Positions 9,604 through 18,484 are shown, numbered from the stretch's first letter. The stretch is DNA of 64,000 nt from JABDKJ01 sp039028335 (GCA_039028335.1 JBCCIF010000003.1:22980-86979); one strand, 5' to 3'. Notes: a model not told the origin generated them from the letters alone. Numbers and translations: made by a program.

Positions 9604-10554
9604 ATGTCGAAAATTCAACTCATTAATAATCCTAATGAATTAGGCGCAGGAACGCGAGGCTCTAGTATGGGATTCGATGCTCTTCAAATTGCCGCTTTGA
9701 ATAAAAGGAGCACTTTTTTCAAGAGGTATGAAACAAATGCACTTTCTAATTATAAAGATCGATTAATCGATGACAGTCCCTACCTAAATTCAAAATATAT
9801 TGATGGAATCCAATTGATTCACAAGGAACTTTCTGAGCTCATCTCAAAGACCATTCAAGAAAAGAAATTTCCATTTATTATATCGGGAGATCATTCGAAT
9901 GCCGCTGGAACGATAAAGGGGATTAAATCGGCATTTCCGGATAAAAAATTAGGCGCAATTTGGGTTGATGCTCATGCAGATTTACATACGCCCTTTACGA
10001 GCCCATCAGGAAATATTCATGGAATGCCTCTGGCAATCGCACTTGGTTTGCAAGAAGAGGAAAATGCTAAGAATAAAATCTCTGACGCTGAAAAAGAACA
10101 ATGGAACAGACTCATCGGAACTGCTCCTGGTATTCAAAAAGAGCATTTGGTATTCATCGGGTTACGAGATACGGAGATAGAAGAAGATGATTTCATTAAA
10201 AACTCATCCATTAAAAATATTTCTGTGACGGAATCAAGGATTCAGGGGTTTGAAAAAACATGCCAAGACATTTTCGACTACTTGCAAGACATTGATTTAC
10301 TTTATATTTCATTCGATGTTGATTCTATGGATTGCAATGCCGTTTCGTACGGCACCGGCACGCCTGTTCCTGGAGGATTTACGCGACAGGAAAGCGAAAA
10401 ATTACTTTTGCAACTTATTAAGCATCCGAAATTATGTTGTTTTGAAATTACAGAAATCAATCCCTGCCTGGACAACAAAGGCAATGCCATGGCGGAGAAC
10501 AGCATGGAAATCATAGAAAAACTTAGCCGTTCGTTAGATGAACTTCATGCCTGA
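9604..10554 (+). CDS. Arginase family ureohydrolase, probable arginase
   Basis: A 316-aa cytoplasmic enzyme of the ureohydrolase family. All six manganese ligands are present: His97 (SGDHSN), Asp122/His124/Asp126 (DAHAD), and Asp238/Asp240 (SFDVDSMD). The arginase-type loop YGTGTPVPGGF follows. Arginase hydrolyses L-arginine to ornithine and urea. Family relatives include agmatinase, guanidinobutyrase and formiminoglutamase, and the sequence alone does not exclude them. The overlap with a CtlX-type citrulline hydrolase gene, whose product would also be ornithine, favours arginase. There is no signal peptide. The reading frame overlaps the next gene by eight bases, suggesting coupled translation. 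Confidence 0.82.
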   Translation: MSKIQLINNPNELGAGTRGSSMGFDALQIAALNKRSTFFKRYETNALSNYKDRLIDDSPYLNSKYIDGIQLIHKELSELISKTIQEKKFPFIISGDHSNAAGTIKGIKSAFPDKKLGAIWVDAHADLHTPFTSPSGNIHGMPLAIALGLQEEENAKNKISDAEKEQWNRLIGTAPGIQKEHLVFIGLRDTEIEEDDFIKNSSIKNISVTESRIQGFEKTCQDIFDYLQDIDLLYISFDVDSMDCNAVSYGTGTPVPGGFTRQESEKLLLQLIKHPKLCCFEITEINPCLDNKGNAMAENSMEIIEKLSRSLDELHA

Positions 10555-11491
10555 GCAATGCACATCACGTATTGTGATGATTCGGCCAGCGGGATTTCGC
10601 ATGAATGAACAAACTGCTTTCAACAACTATTATCAAAGCAATACGAGCAGCCTTAATTCCTCTGAAATCGTTCTTAAAGCTCTAGAAGAATTTGATGCTT
10701 TCGTCCTACAACTGCGACAAGCAGGAGTTGAAGTAAACGTATTCCAAGACTCGGAGTCTCCAAGTACACCAGATGCTTTGTTCCCTAATAATTGGATGAG
10801 TTTTCATGCTAATGGAACTGTGGCGCTTTATCCTATGTTTGCTGAGAATCGGAGAAAAGAAAGGCGTATGGACATTTTCGACTCGCTGAAAAAAGAGGGA
10901 TTTGAAATTTCAGAATTTATTGATTTCTCGAGTAGTGAAGAAGATGAGAAATATATGGAGGGAACAGGAAGTTTAGTCTTGGACCGTAAAAATAAAATTG
11001 CCTACGCTGCACTTTCGGAACGAACACATAGAGAAATTGTAGAAATGGTATGCCAAAAATTGGGCTTTCGTCCCGTTCTATTTACCGCCCTGCAAACGGT
11101 CGCTAGTAAGCGACTTCCGATTTACCACACGAATGTAATGATGTCAATTGGAAATGAATTGGCAATGATCTGTTTAGAATGTATTGATGACCTATATGAA
11201 AGAGAAAGTTTAAAAGGAAGTTTAATTCAAAGTGGTAAATCGATTATTGAATTGAGCGAAGCTCAAATCAATGCGTTTGCAGGCAACATGCAGCAACTCA
11301 AATCGAAGTCAGGTAAAGATCTAATTGTAATGTCTAGCCAGGCCTACAAATCCCTTAAGGCGGATCAAATCTTCAAGATTGAATCAAAAGCCTCGATTGT
11401 TCACAGCCCGCTATACCTTATCGAAGAACTAGGAGGTGGCAGTGCACGTTGTATGATTGCTGAAAATTTCCTTCCGAAGAGAATTAAATAA
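10547..11491 (+). CDS. ctlX: Citrulline hydrolase-like pentein-fold enzyme (CtlX family)
   Basis: A 314-aa arginine-deiminase-superfamily (pentein) protein. It begins with the CtlX pattern TSRIVMIRPAGF, has FPNNWMSFHANG near residue 90, GTGSLVLDR near 145, IYHTNVMMSIG near 190, and a catalytic-type Cys near residue 302 in GGGSARCMIAE. CtlX enzymes are thought to hydrolyse citrulline to ornithine, carbon dioxide and ammonia; Francisella has a related citrulline ureidase. I chose the ATG at 10547 because family members start with a short lead before the TSxxLMIRP motif; an ATG at 10538 would add MNF. Overlap with arginase implies joint use in arginine/citrulline breakdown to ornithine. Another amidinotransferase activity is possible. 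Confidence 0.8.
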   Translation: MPEQCTSRIVMIRPAGFRMNEQTAFNNYYQSNTSSLNSSEIVLKALEEFDAFVLQLRQAGVEVNVFQDSESPSTPDALFPNNWMSFHANGTVALYPMFAENRRKERRMDIFDSLKKEGFEISEFIDFSSSEEDEKYMEGTGSLVLDRKNKIAYAALSERTHREIVEMVCQKLGFRPVLFTALQTVASKRLPIYHTNVMMSIGNELAMICLECIDDLYERESLKGSLIQSGKSIIELSEAQINAFAGNMQQLKSKSGKDLIVMSSQAYKSLKADQIFKIESKASIVHSPLYLIEELGGGSARCMIAENFLPKRIK

Positions 11492-11524
11492 AATCGCCTT
11501 TATCTTCCTTTTCTTAACCAAGCT

Positions 11525-11566
11525 TTTAGAATGGCCATGGCACACTATTTGAATTAGCATTCTAAA
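11525..11566 (+). repeat. Inverted repeat just upstream of the FlgO-like gene
   Basis: TTTAGAATG (11525-11533) pairs exactly with CATTCTAAA (11558-11566) across a 24-base spacer, ending eight bases before the ATG at 11575. No T-run follows, so it is unlikely to be a terminator; a leader hairpin or a repressor site is possible. Confidence 0.4.
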
Positions 11567-11574
11567 GTTTAGCC

Positions 11575-12366
11575 ATGAAATATTTTTACCTATTTGTTCT
11601 AATGATGCTTTCTTCTTCCATTCATGCTGAAAAATATGAAAGGTCTCTTCAAGAAATTGCACAAGAAATTGCCCTTTTGGTCGAAAAGCGAGGTTTTGAA
11701 AAGGTCGCCATATTAAATTTTCAGTCTATTAATGACAGCCAAGAACATGTCTCTAAACCATTGACCGAAGATTTTTCGGTGCATTTTACGAATGCAACAC
11801 ATTCACTCAAAATTTATGATCGACAACATATAGAAGCTTTGACGAACGAACTTAAATTGCAGCAAAGCGGATTGATGGCCCCTCAAACTGCCAAGAAAAT
11901 TGGCTCTTTCACTGGGGTAGAGGCCATCGTGATCGGCAATTATGCAGTGCACAAGAACAAAGTGAAGCTATGGATAAAAGTTATTGAAACCGAGTCTGCT
12001 TTTCAGATCGCTATGAAAAACGCACTGCTCCCTTGGCAAGCTAAGAATTACAAAAGCCTCAACAATGAGAAAGCATCAATTCATTCTTCGAAAATCAACA
12101 GTCCCGCAAAAGGAAAAGGAAAACTCAAAATAATCAACCGCAAGGCTTCGCATTTGAGACTAATTCTGACAAATGATGAATTTTCTAAAGAAGTAAAAGT
12201 CGGCAGAAAATCTGCCATTGAGGTTCTCAACATACCAAGGGGAATTTATTCCTGTGAAATCTATTTTCAATCGGGCGATTTATTTCAAAAATTCGATGTG
12301 AAAGTGAGTAAAAAAATGGAGCGAATAAAAATTCACGGTTACAGTATTTTTAGCACGATCTACTAG
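11575..12366 (+). CDS. Exported FlgO/CsgG-like domain protein
   Basis: A 263-aa exported protein with a signal peptide (residues 1-18). Residues about 30-150 match the FlgO/CsgG/TolB-N-like fold: KVAILNF, then LTEDFSVHF, a YDRQHIEAL segment, LKLQQSGLMAP, TAKKIGSFTGVEAIVIGNY and a final beta-strand with KVIETES. This fold occurs in outer-membrane lipoproteins that act in secretion or envelope assembly. There is no lipobox, so it is probably periplasmic. The C-terminal 75 residues look like a small PEGA-type beta domain (LRLILTND, IPRGIYSCEIYF). It stands alone between ctlX and the M1 peptidase gene. Function unknown. Confidence 0.65.
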   Translation: MKYFYLFVLMMLSSSIHAEKYERSLQEIAQEIALLVEKRGFEKVAILNFQSINDSQEHVSKPLTEDFSVHFTNATHSLKIYDRQHIEALTNELKLQQSGLMAPQTAKKIGSFTGVEAIVIGNYAVHKNKVKLWIKVIETESAFQIAMKNALLPWQAKNYKSLNNEKASIHSSKINSPAKGKGKLKIINRKASHLRLILTNDEFSKEVKVGRKSAIEVLNIPRGIYSCEIYFQSGDLFQKFDVKVSKKMERIKIHGYSIFSTIY

Positions 12367-12418
12367 CTTAAAGAGTCTATTCTAAGAGAAAGCAGCAAAG
12401 ATTGTGTTTATTCATGGT

Positions 12419-14068
12419 ATGAAATATTCGTTGGCACTTCTAATCACATTGTTAACAACAGGCATTTGCAGTCAAGTTCTTGATGGGAGGAAAGCAAAAT
12501 TCGATCGACAAGACACCTTGAGAGGGAGCATCACACCAGAAAGAATTTGGTGGGACTTGACCTATTACCACCTCAATATTGCTGTTGACCTCGAGAGCCG
12601 AGAATTCAAAGGTTTTGTTGATGTGCACTATAGGGTAATGTCGAAGCAAGACAGGCTTCAAATAGACTTGCAAGAACCCTTAGTGATCGACAAAGTCATT
12701 CAAAATGGAAAGAAATTGACTCTTGAAAAAGAGGGCAATGCACATTTTATTCTATTGAAAGAAGATCATGCTTTGAACGATTTAAAGAGCTTGCGGGTTC
12801 ACTATTCGGGCATACCTAGAAAGGCAATTCGGGCACCATGGGATGGGGGTGTTTCATGGACCAAGGATAACAATGGAAAAGCATTTGTTGCAACTTCCTG
12901 CCAAGGACTGGGAGCCAGTGTTTGGTGGCCATGCAAAGATCATATGTACGATGAGGTTGATAGCATGCTAATAAGTATTAATGTGCCCGATCCTTATATA
13001 AACGTTTCTAATGGGCGATTAAGGACTACAGAAAAATTGAAGGATGGAACAAGCACATATCATTGGTTCGTAAACAATCCTATCAATAATTATGGAGTGA
13101 ATATCAACATTGGTGACTATGTCAATTGGAATGAGAAGTATAATGGAGAAGCAGGTGAATTGGATTTGGACTACTATGTTTTGAGAGACAATCTAAATGC
13201 ATCTAAAGAGCAATTCAAACAGGTACCTCAAATGATGGAAGCTTTCGAACATTGGTTTGGCCCGTATCCCTTCTACGATGACAGCTTCAAGCTTGTGGAA
13301 GCTCCTTATTTGGGCATGGAGCATCAAAGTTCAGTTACTTATGGCAATGGATATCAGAATGGATATTTAGGTCGCGATTTAAGCGGCTCGGGTTGGGGAC
13401 TTAAGTTTGATTTTATTATCATACATGAAGCAGGTCATGAATGGTTTGCAAATAACATTACTTATAAAGACATAGCTGACATGTGGATTCATGAAGGGTT
13501 TACCGCATATTCGGAATCTTTGTTTGTTGAATATCACTATGGCAAAGAAGCAGGTGCTGATTATGTTGTCGGAACACGGAGAAGCATCAATAACGATCGA
13601 CCGATTATTGGCGATTACGATGTAAATTCAGAAGGCTCGGGGGACATGTATTACAAGGGAAGTAACCTCCTTCATACCTTGAGACAAATTGTTGGAGATG
13701 ATGATCTTTGGCGACAGACCTTAAGAAAAATGAACGAAATCTATCGTCATCAAACCGTGAGTAGTTCTGAAATTGAGCAGTTCATGGCGAATGAATTCAA
13801 TCTTAAGCTCAACAAATTTTTTGATCAGTATTTACGAACCAATGACATACCTGTTCTTGAGTATTTCGTACAGAATGGGAAAATTCATAGCCGATGGATG
13901 AATACGGTAAGGAGATTTTCTATTCCCATAGAAATTCAAGTGGGTAATGAGAATATGACTATACAACCGAAGAATTTTTGGACAATTGATGACCTGAATG
14001 GCGCTGAGGGAGAAATTAAAATTAACCGGGATTACTATATATATGCACGAAATATATTAGAGGGTTAG
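12419..14068 (+). CDS. M1 family zinc metallopeptidase (aminopeptidase N-like), exported
   Basis: A 549-aa exported aminopeptidase. The zinc-binding motif is complete: His336-Glu337-x2-His340 in HEAGHEWF with Glu359 in WIHEGFT. The exopeptidase loop reads LGMEHQSS where most M1 enzymes have GAMEN, a variant common in Bacteroidota members. The N-terminal beta-domain (about residues 30-210) is present, but the large C-terminal helical domain of PepN is absent, as in short M1 peptidases. I chose the ATG at 12419, which gives a clean signal peptide (MKYSLALLITLLTTGICSQ); an ATG at 12404 adds five residues. It probably trims peptides in the periplasm. Its stop overlaps that of the convergent esterase gene by four bases (TTAG). 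Confidence 0.9.
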   Translation: MKYSLALLITLLTTGICSQVLDGRKAKFDRQDTLRGSITPERIWWDLTYYHLNIAVDLESREFKGFVDVHYRVMSKQDRLQIDLQEPLVIDKVIQNGKKLTLEKEGNAHFILLKEDHALNDLKSLRVHYSGIPRKAIRAPWDGGVSWTKDNNGKAFVATSCQGLGASVWWPCKDHMYDEVDSMLISINVPDPYINVSNGRLRTTEKLKDGTSTYHWFVNNPINNYGVNINIGDYVNWNEKYNGEAGELDLDYYVLRDNLNASKEQFKQVPQMMEAFEHWFGPYPFYDDSFKLVEAPYLGMEHQSSVTYGNGYQNGYLGRDLSGSGWGLKFDFIIIHEAGHEWFANNITYKDIADMWIHEGFTAYSESLFVEYHYGKEAGADYVVGTRRSINNDRPIIGDYDVNSEGSGDMYYKGSNLLHTLRQIVGDDDLWRQTLRKMNEIYRHQTVSSSEIEQFMANEFNLKLNKFFDQYLRTNDIPVLEYFVQNGKIHSRWMNTVRRFSIPIEIQVGNENMTIQPKNFWTIDDLNGAEGEIKINRDYYIYARNILEG

Positions 14069-14916
14069 TGAGCACTTACCTTCATATTTAAATAGCGTAT
14101 AAGCCCTTGGACTCCAGATGTCATATGCGTCTCGTCTTTCAGCTTAAAGTAGTTAAAATCAGCACCAGAAGATTTGTCCTTTTCAATGAATTTTTTGACA
14201 TATTTTACATCACTGATATAATGAGCAATGTCCTTTTCAGCTATTCCCAGATGAAAAGATTTAAAATTGTAAATGTGTTGTTTGTTGCTGGCCAATGTTT
14301 CCATTTCTCTTAAGAGAACATAATCATCCCAAACTACGCTGGGACTAATGGAAATATAGTTGTCAAAAAGTTCAGGAGAATAGACAAGAAAAGAAAGTAC
14401 ACAAAGACCTCCCATAGAATGACCAAAGATGCTTTTATTGCGGAAATGAATATTAAATCGCTCTTCTAAAAAAGGAATGATCTCTTTGCTTAAAAATTCC
14501 GAGAATAATGGGAATCTGCCGGTAGTGGAGTACAATGCGATTTGTTCCTTGTCATCATTATTGGTCCAATCTTGTTGACTAGGTGTATAATGAGAAAATC
14601 TGCTTTGAGTTGTGCTATGCAGTGCTAAAATGCATGTATTATCAAATCGCTGATCAAAATTATAGAGATCGATAAAATCCGAAGCTATTCCCATGTATTC
14701 ATCTCCATCAAGAAGGACAATCAAATTCACGATTGTGTCATCTTCTTTTTCTCTGAAGATTCTCGTTTCATAGTACATCTCTTCATCGAGTATATACGAA
14801 AAAAATAGCCGTGTTGAGTCGCTATTATCTGATCCTAAAACTTGGAAATGAAAAAGGATACTAAAGCCGATAATAAATATGGGATGTTGCCAATATTCAA
14901 TTCCCGATTTGAACAT
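14065..14916 (-). CDS. Esterase D-type alpha/beta hydrolase
   Basis: A 283-aa protein of the esterase (PF00756) type. The nucleophile elbow GHSMGG places the catalytic Ser at residue 167, and FDNYISISPSVVWDD is the usual following strand. An Asp (about 240) and a His (in DETHMTSG) complete a plausible triad. Relatives hydrolyse siderophore esters, S-formylglutathione or acylated sugars, so the substrate is open. A hydrophobic N-terminus (residues 10-24) suggests export. The ATG at 14916 overlaps the upstream gene by 20 bases; an earlier ATG at 14958 would deepen the overlap to 62. It is the last gene of the sigma-factor cluster. Confidence 0.75.
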   Translation of the reverse strand: MFKSGIEYWQHPIFIIGFSILFHFQVLGSDNSDSTRLFFSYILDEEMYYETRIFREKEDDTIVNLIVLLDGDEYMGIASDFIDLYNFDQRFDNTCILALHSTTQSRFSHYTPSQQDWTNNDDKEQIALYSTTGRFPLFSEFLSKEIIPFLEERFNIHFRNKSIFGHSMGGLCVLSFLVYSPELFDNYISISPSVVWDDYVLLREMETLASNKQHIYNFKSFHLGIAEKDIAHYISDVKYVKKFIEKDKSSGADFNYFKLKDETHMTSGVQGLIRYLNMKVSAH

Positions 14917-15982
14917 ATCCTTGGGTATTGACAACCTGCACCAAAGGCCCTTGACCATTACCTAGTTTTCCTTTGATACGCCATCTCTTATCTTCTCCTA
15001 CTCCTTTGCTAATAATATCAAGCTGAGGATATTCATAGCTATCTGGATCATTGGTTAAATCCAGATCCAATATTCCGTCAAAATACTCTGGTATACCAAT
15101 GAAAATATCTGCTTTATTTCCTTCAACAATAACTTTTTCAGCCATTGCATCAGTTTCAATTATCCTAACTGAACCCATCTTTAAGTTGGTACTCATATTG
15201 TTTTTTAGGACTTGAATCTTGGTATCACTCAGAACGAAGCTACCTTGTAATTCGTCAATCTCTTCAATATAAATCTCATCGTGTTTTGAGCGGATATTTA
15301 GATTTTTAACTTCAGCGATTTCTATTTCACTAGAGCTAGACTCTATAATCAATTCTTCAGCTTCATCAATATCTGCAGATTTTGCTCCGCCTAAAATAAG
15401 GTTAGCATAAGTGATTGATTTGACCTTAAGCTTTCCATATTTCACTTCAATTTTCTTTCCTTTTTTAATTTCTCTTGCTCGAAAATCTCCGTAAGAAACA
15501 AATACCTCAAGTTCACCCTCATGTTTTCCAATGAAAACATTCCCAAATCGATTACTTATTTCGAGTGGCAACCATTTTGGAAGTCGAATAGTATAATTTA
15601 CTTCTATTTTATCTTCTGAACCTAGTCCTTGTTTAATGTCGTACCCTTTTTTAGTAAAAAAGCTGACATTATCCGACCAGTTGGTTTCAGCCAATACAAA
15701 AGAAGCTGAACTGGTAAAGTCAACATCAATCTTTTCCAGCATCTCTTCGAGATTCCATTGCTTTTCTGATCGCGCAATGATTTCGATCTCAAAGGCAATT
15801 GAATCTTTGGCCCAATGCTCGATAATAATGTCCCCATACTTATTAGCTATCTCTGCATAGGATTCAGTATTCAGGGGAAAGGACCTTTGAATGGTTTTTG
15901 ATTTTTCGCTCATTTCTGAACCTATTAGGTCCCCAGAAATACAGACTAATATACTCAGGCACACTATTTTCAGCACTTTCAT
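14897..15982 (-). CDS. Exported DUF4097-like beta-helix protein
   Basis: A 361-aa exported protein whose repeated short strands (YGDIIIEHW, FGNVFIGKHEG, YGDFRAREI, YGKLKVKSI) are the pattern of DUF4097/LiaG-like beta-helix proteins. The start at 15982 sits one base after the anti-sigma stop and gives a signal peptide (MKVLKIVCLSILVCISG). Upstream ATGs would invade the anti-sigma gene. Its position directly after an ECF sigma and membrane anti-sigma gene suggests it belongs to their stress regulon and may sense or respond to envelope damage. In Bacillus, LiaG is the related protein of the LiaRS response. The molecular function is unknown. Confidence 0.65.
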   Translation of the reverse strand: MKVLKIVCLSILVCISGDLIGSEMSEKSKTIQRSFPLNTESYAEIANKYGDIIIEHWAKDSIAFEIEIIARSEKQWNLEEMLEKIDVDFTSSASFVLAETNWSDNVSFFTKKGYDIKQGLGSEDKIEVNYTIRLPKWLPLEISNRFGNVFIGKHEGELEVFVSYGDFRAREIKKGKKIEVKYGKLKVKSITYANLILGGAKSADIDEAEELIIESSSSEIEIAEVKNLNIRSKHDEIYIEEIDELQGSFVLSDTKIQVLKNNMSTNLKMGSVRIIETDAMAEKVIVEGNKADIFIGIPEYFDGILDLDLTNDPDSYEYPQLDIISKGVGEDKRWRIKGKLGNGQGPLVQVVNTQGYVQIGN

Positions 15983-15983
15983 C

Positions 15984-16517
15984 TTATTGTTCAATAATTT
16001 CATTGTCTTCTTGTTTTGATTCTTCAAAGGCATGTAAAAGGGATTCCAAAATTTCAAGGCGAAGTCTGTAGTTTTCTACCATTGCTTCAAGCACTATACC
16101 TGGATCAGCTCCGTAGCCCATCTCTACTTTCAACTCTTCAAATTCACTTTTCAAATCATTTATTTCCTCTAATAATTCTGGATCGACATCATACTCATTC
16201 AGGTTTCTTAGCTTGTCATTGACCTGCATTGAATAGTAATTTTCAACTTCGCCAAAATCCTCAACCAAATTATCCTGTGCACTTTGGACAGGGTCTTCTG
16301 CTAAATTTTTGTTGTCTTTATTCAAAAAGAAAAAGACACTCAAAAAGATCATAATTCCTGCCGCTGCATAGGGCAAATAGGGACGAATGGAAAACACCTT
16401 TACTTCCTTTTGATCCAAGTCCGATTCTATCTTATTCCATAAATTTTCAGATGGAAATTCTACATCAAATTCCTCTTTGTTGCTATCTATGAAATTTTTA
16501 AGCTTGTCTTCTTTCAT
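15984..16517 (-). CDS. Membrane-bound anti-sigma factor-like protein
   Basis: A 177-aa protein with a cytoplasmic N-terminal helix (LKNFIDSNKEEFDV...LWNKIESDL), one membrane segment (about residues 47-65) and an acidic C-terminal region rich in heptad-like helices. It overlaps the sigma-factor gene by 20 bases, the usual arrangement for an ECF sigma/anti-sigma pair. There is no HxxxCxxC zinc motif, so it is not a ZAS-type anti-sigma. The role is inferred mainly from size, topology and the overlap; direct anti-sigma activity cannot be shown from sequence. Confidence 0.65.
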   Translation of the reverse strand: MKEDKLKNFIDSNKEEFDVEFPSENLWNKIESDLDQKEVKVFSIRPYLPYAAAGIMIFLSVFFFLNKDNKNLAEDPVQSAQDNLVEDFGEVENYYSMQVNDKLRNLNEYDVDPELLEEINDLKSEFEELKVEMGYGADPGIVLEAMVENYRLRLEILESLLHAFEESKQEDNEIIEQ

Positions 16518-17058
16518 TTGAATGCTCCATTAAAAAATTCCTAATCTTATTTTTAGCTCTATTGAGTTGAGATTTCGAAGTCGAAACAGAAATCCCTAGC
16601 TCATTTGCTATTTCTTTATGCGAATAGTCTTCAAACATGTAGAGGGTAAATACGACCCTAAATCCGTCTGGCAAGGATTTTAGTGCCTGTTTCACCTGCT
16701 CTACCGTTACGGGATACTCCTTAATCTCCTCAACTTCTTCAAATAATCCTATCTGCTCCTCTTGCATCTCAACGTATTTCAATCTTCTTTTCTTCAACTG
16801 ATTGATTGAATGATTAACTACTATTCTCTTGAACCAAGCACCAAAACTTGATTTTCCCTGATACTTATCTAAGTTTTGAAACATCTTAACAAAACTTTCC
16901 TGTAGAACATCTTCCGCTTCATCTCTTCTATTCAAGATCCTCAAGGAAACATTAAACATTGCTTGAGAGTAGAGCCTGAAGATTTCGGCTTGAGCCCTTC
17001 TCTCCCCTCTCTTGCATTGTTCAATTAGTTCTTGGTGTATATTCAGGTGTTGGTTCAA
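16498..17058 (-). CDS. ECF-type RNA polymerase sigma factor
   Basis: A 186-aa sigma-70 family protein with only regions 2 and 4. Region 2 (about residues 22-90) has the DEAEDVLQESFVKMFQNL core and the SFGAWFKRIVVNHSINQLKK segment that melts and binds the -10. Region 4 (about 120-180) has an HTH in YSHKEIANELGISVSTSK. It directs RNA polymerase to specific promoters and is controlled by the overlapping membrane protein encoded next. The gene lies 18 bases after a barrel gene, so all six genes from 18454 to 14065 may be one transcript, possibly self-activated. Confidence 0.9.
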   Translation of the reverse strand: MNQHLNIHQELIEQCKRGERRAQAEIFRLYSQAMFNVSLRILNRRDEAEDVLQESFVKMFQNLDKYQGKSSFGAWFKRIVVNHSINQLKKRRLKYVEMQEEQIGLFEEVEEIKEYPVTVEQVKQALKSLPDGFRVVFTLYMFEDYSHKEIANELGISVSTSKSQLNRAKNKIRNFLMEHSNERRQA

Positions 17059-17076
17059 ATTGTTGGGTCAATAGGA

Positions 17077-17721
17077 TTAAAACCAACCTAAACGTAAGGA
17101 TAAATTGGCTGATAATCCTTCAATATCGCTCGTTTCTATGCCCGGTATTTGGGTATCAGTTACAAACTTATAACTCACTCCTCCCGTCAATCTCATGAAC
17201 TTGAAAACATTCAGTTCTAGATTTACTCCAGGCTCTGCCATAAGAAACATATCGGTTCTATGAGGCTTCTGATCAAAAGCCGTTTCAACGCCATTAATGA
17301 TATCCCCTTCCCAAAGTGGATCATAGGTTTCCGCTATTCCGCCAATCCCCAAAAATAATGGAGTAGTCACATGCAAAACGGATTTAGATGCTATTACGGG
17401 TTCAATATTGACTCCGCCATATCCCATTTGGAGTTTATAAGCATCTCCATCATCATTAAATGTATTGCTTTCGATATCGCTCACAAGGCCCATACCTTTG
17501 ACTCCAATGTTTAGGGAATGTCCAAGCACCATATTCAGTTCCGCACCGGTTAAGTAAGCCTCTTGACCATTAATCTGAGCGGCCTGAGAATTCAGTCCAA
17601 TAAATCCACCAAATCCTCGCTTATTTCCAAATAAAGTTTGCTGCTCATTGTTTTGGTTCTCCTGTGCGAATAATAATGAACCTATCATTATTGCAATCGC
17701 CATTGTGATCATTCTTCTCAT
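17077..17721 (-). CDS. Predicted small outer-membrane beta-barrel protein
   Basis: A 214-aa exported protein with a signal peptide (residues 1-20, LLFAQ). It consists of alternating strands and Gly/aromatic turns (GFGGFIGLNS, NIGVKGMGLV, LQMGYGGVNIEPV) and ends in an aromatic-terminated strand (LSLRLGWF), the usual outer-membrane barrel C-terminus. Size suggests about eight strands. It lies between the GIN-domain lipoprotein gene (25 bases upstream) and the sigma gene (18 bases downstream). I do not recognise a named family; a porin-like or structural role is inferred only. Confidence 0.6.
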   Translation of the reverse strand: MRRMITMAIAIMIGSLLFAQENQNNEQQTLFGNKRGFGGFIGLNSQAAQINGQEAYLTGAELNMVLGHSLNIGVKGMGLVSDIESNTFNDDGDAYKLQMGYGGVNIEPVIASKSVLHVTTPLFLGIGGIAETYDPLWEGDIINGVETAFDQKPHRTDMFLMAEPGVNLELNVFKFMRLTGGVSYKFVTDTQIPGIETSDIEGLSANLSLRLGWF

Positions 17722-17746
17722 GATTTCTTAATTTAAATTCATTCTA

Positions 17747-18454
17747 TTAAAGTGGCCCAACATCGCCACTGCCGTTAATTTCTGTGCTTACAATAGGGCT
17801 TCCTAAATAATTTACATCTCCACTGCCATTAATTACAACATTCAATTCGTTGGATACATTTACAGACACATCTCCGCTGCCATCAATGAGAACACTGGCA
17901 AATTCCACTGGAAGGTCAAGTGCATCTATATCACCGCTTCCGTCAATATCAAAGTTGACTGATTCTCCTTCACCTGAAAGAACTATATCTCCTGATCCCC
18001 TGATTGATGCATCAACTGAATTTACTTCGAGAAAGCGCAAATCAATATCCCCTGAACCTCTTACATTGATATCCATATCAGCTGACTCCAAGGCTTGCGC
18101 ACTTATATCACCCGAACCGTCTAGATTAATTTTATCCAAAAATTCCTGGTCAATAAATACCTTAGTCTGTTTATCGTCAGCAACATTGTTTCTTTCTTCG
18201 TAAACGTATAATACCTCATCGATTACTTCGGTAACTATATGTTTTATTTTTCTGCTTCCAGTCTCTACGCGAACATCATAGCTGTCATTAGAAGTGATGA
18301 TTACGTCTATATTCCCGTCTACATCCAGACCCGTATAAAATTCGGCTAAACTTCTGTCCTCTACGATTAAGTCTCCACTGTCCCACAATGCGCGTTCACA
18401 TGAACTGGTTCCTATAATTAAAGCTAAAAGTGCAACAAGTTTAATGTGTTTCAT
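17747..18454 (-). CDS. GIN-domain (DUF2807) lipoprotein
   Basis: A 235-aa lipoprotein: the signal peptide ends in a lipobox with Cys19 (IIGTSSC), so it is anchored in a membrane. The mature protein is a head GIN domain, named for its Gly-Ile-Asn-like beta-helix turns; at least eight copies of a GSGD turn are visible about every 14-22 residues from residue 118 to the end. GIN proteins are common in Bacteroidota beside ECF sigma genes. Adhesion and trans-envelope sensing have been suggested, but no function is established. It is the first gene of the sigma cluster and has a candidate ECF-type promoter just upstream (18485-18508). Confidence 0.8.
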   Translation of the reverse strand: MKHIKLVALLALIIGTSSCERALWDSGDLIVEDRSLAEFYTGLDVDGNIDVIITSNDSYDVRVETGSRKIKHIVTEVIDEVLYVYEERNNVADDKQTKVFIDQEFLDKINLDGSGDISAQALESADMDINVRGSGDIDLRFLEVNSVDASIRGSGDIVLSGEGESVNFDIDGSGDIDALDLPVEFASVLIDGSGDVSVNVSNELNVVINGSGDVNYLGSPIVSTEINGSGDVGPL

Positions 18455-18484
18455 GTCTTTGAATTTTCTGATTTCTAATCAAAA

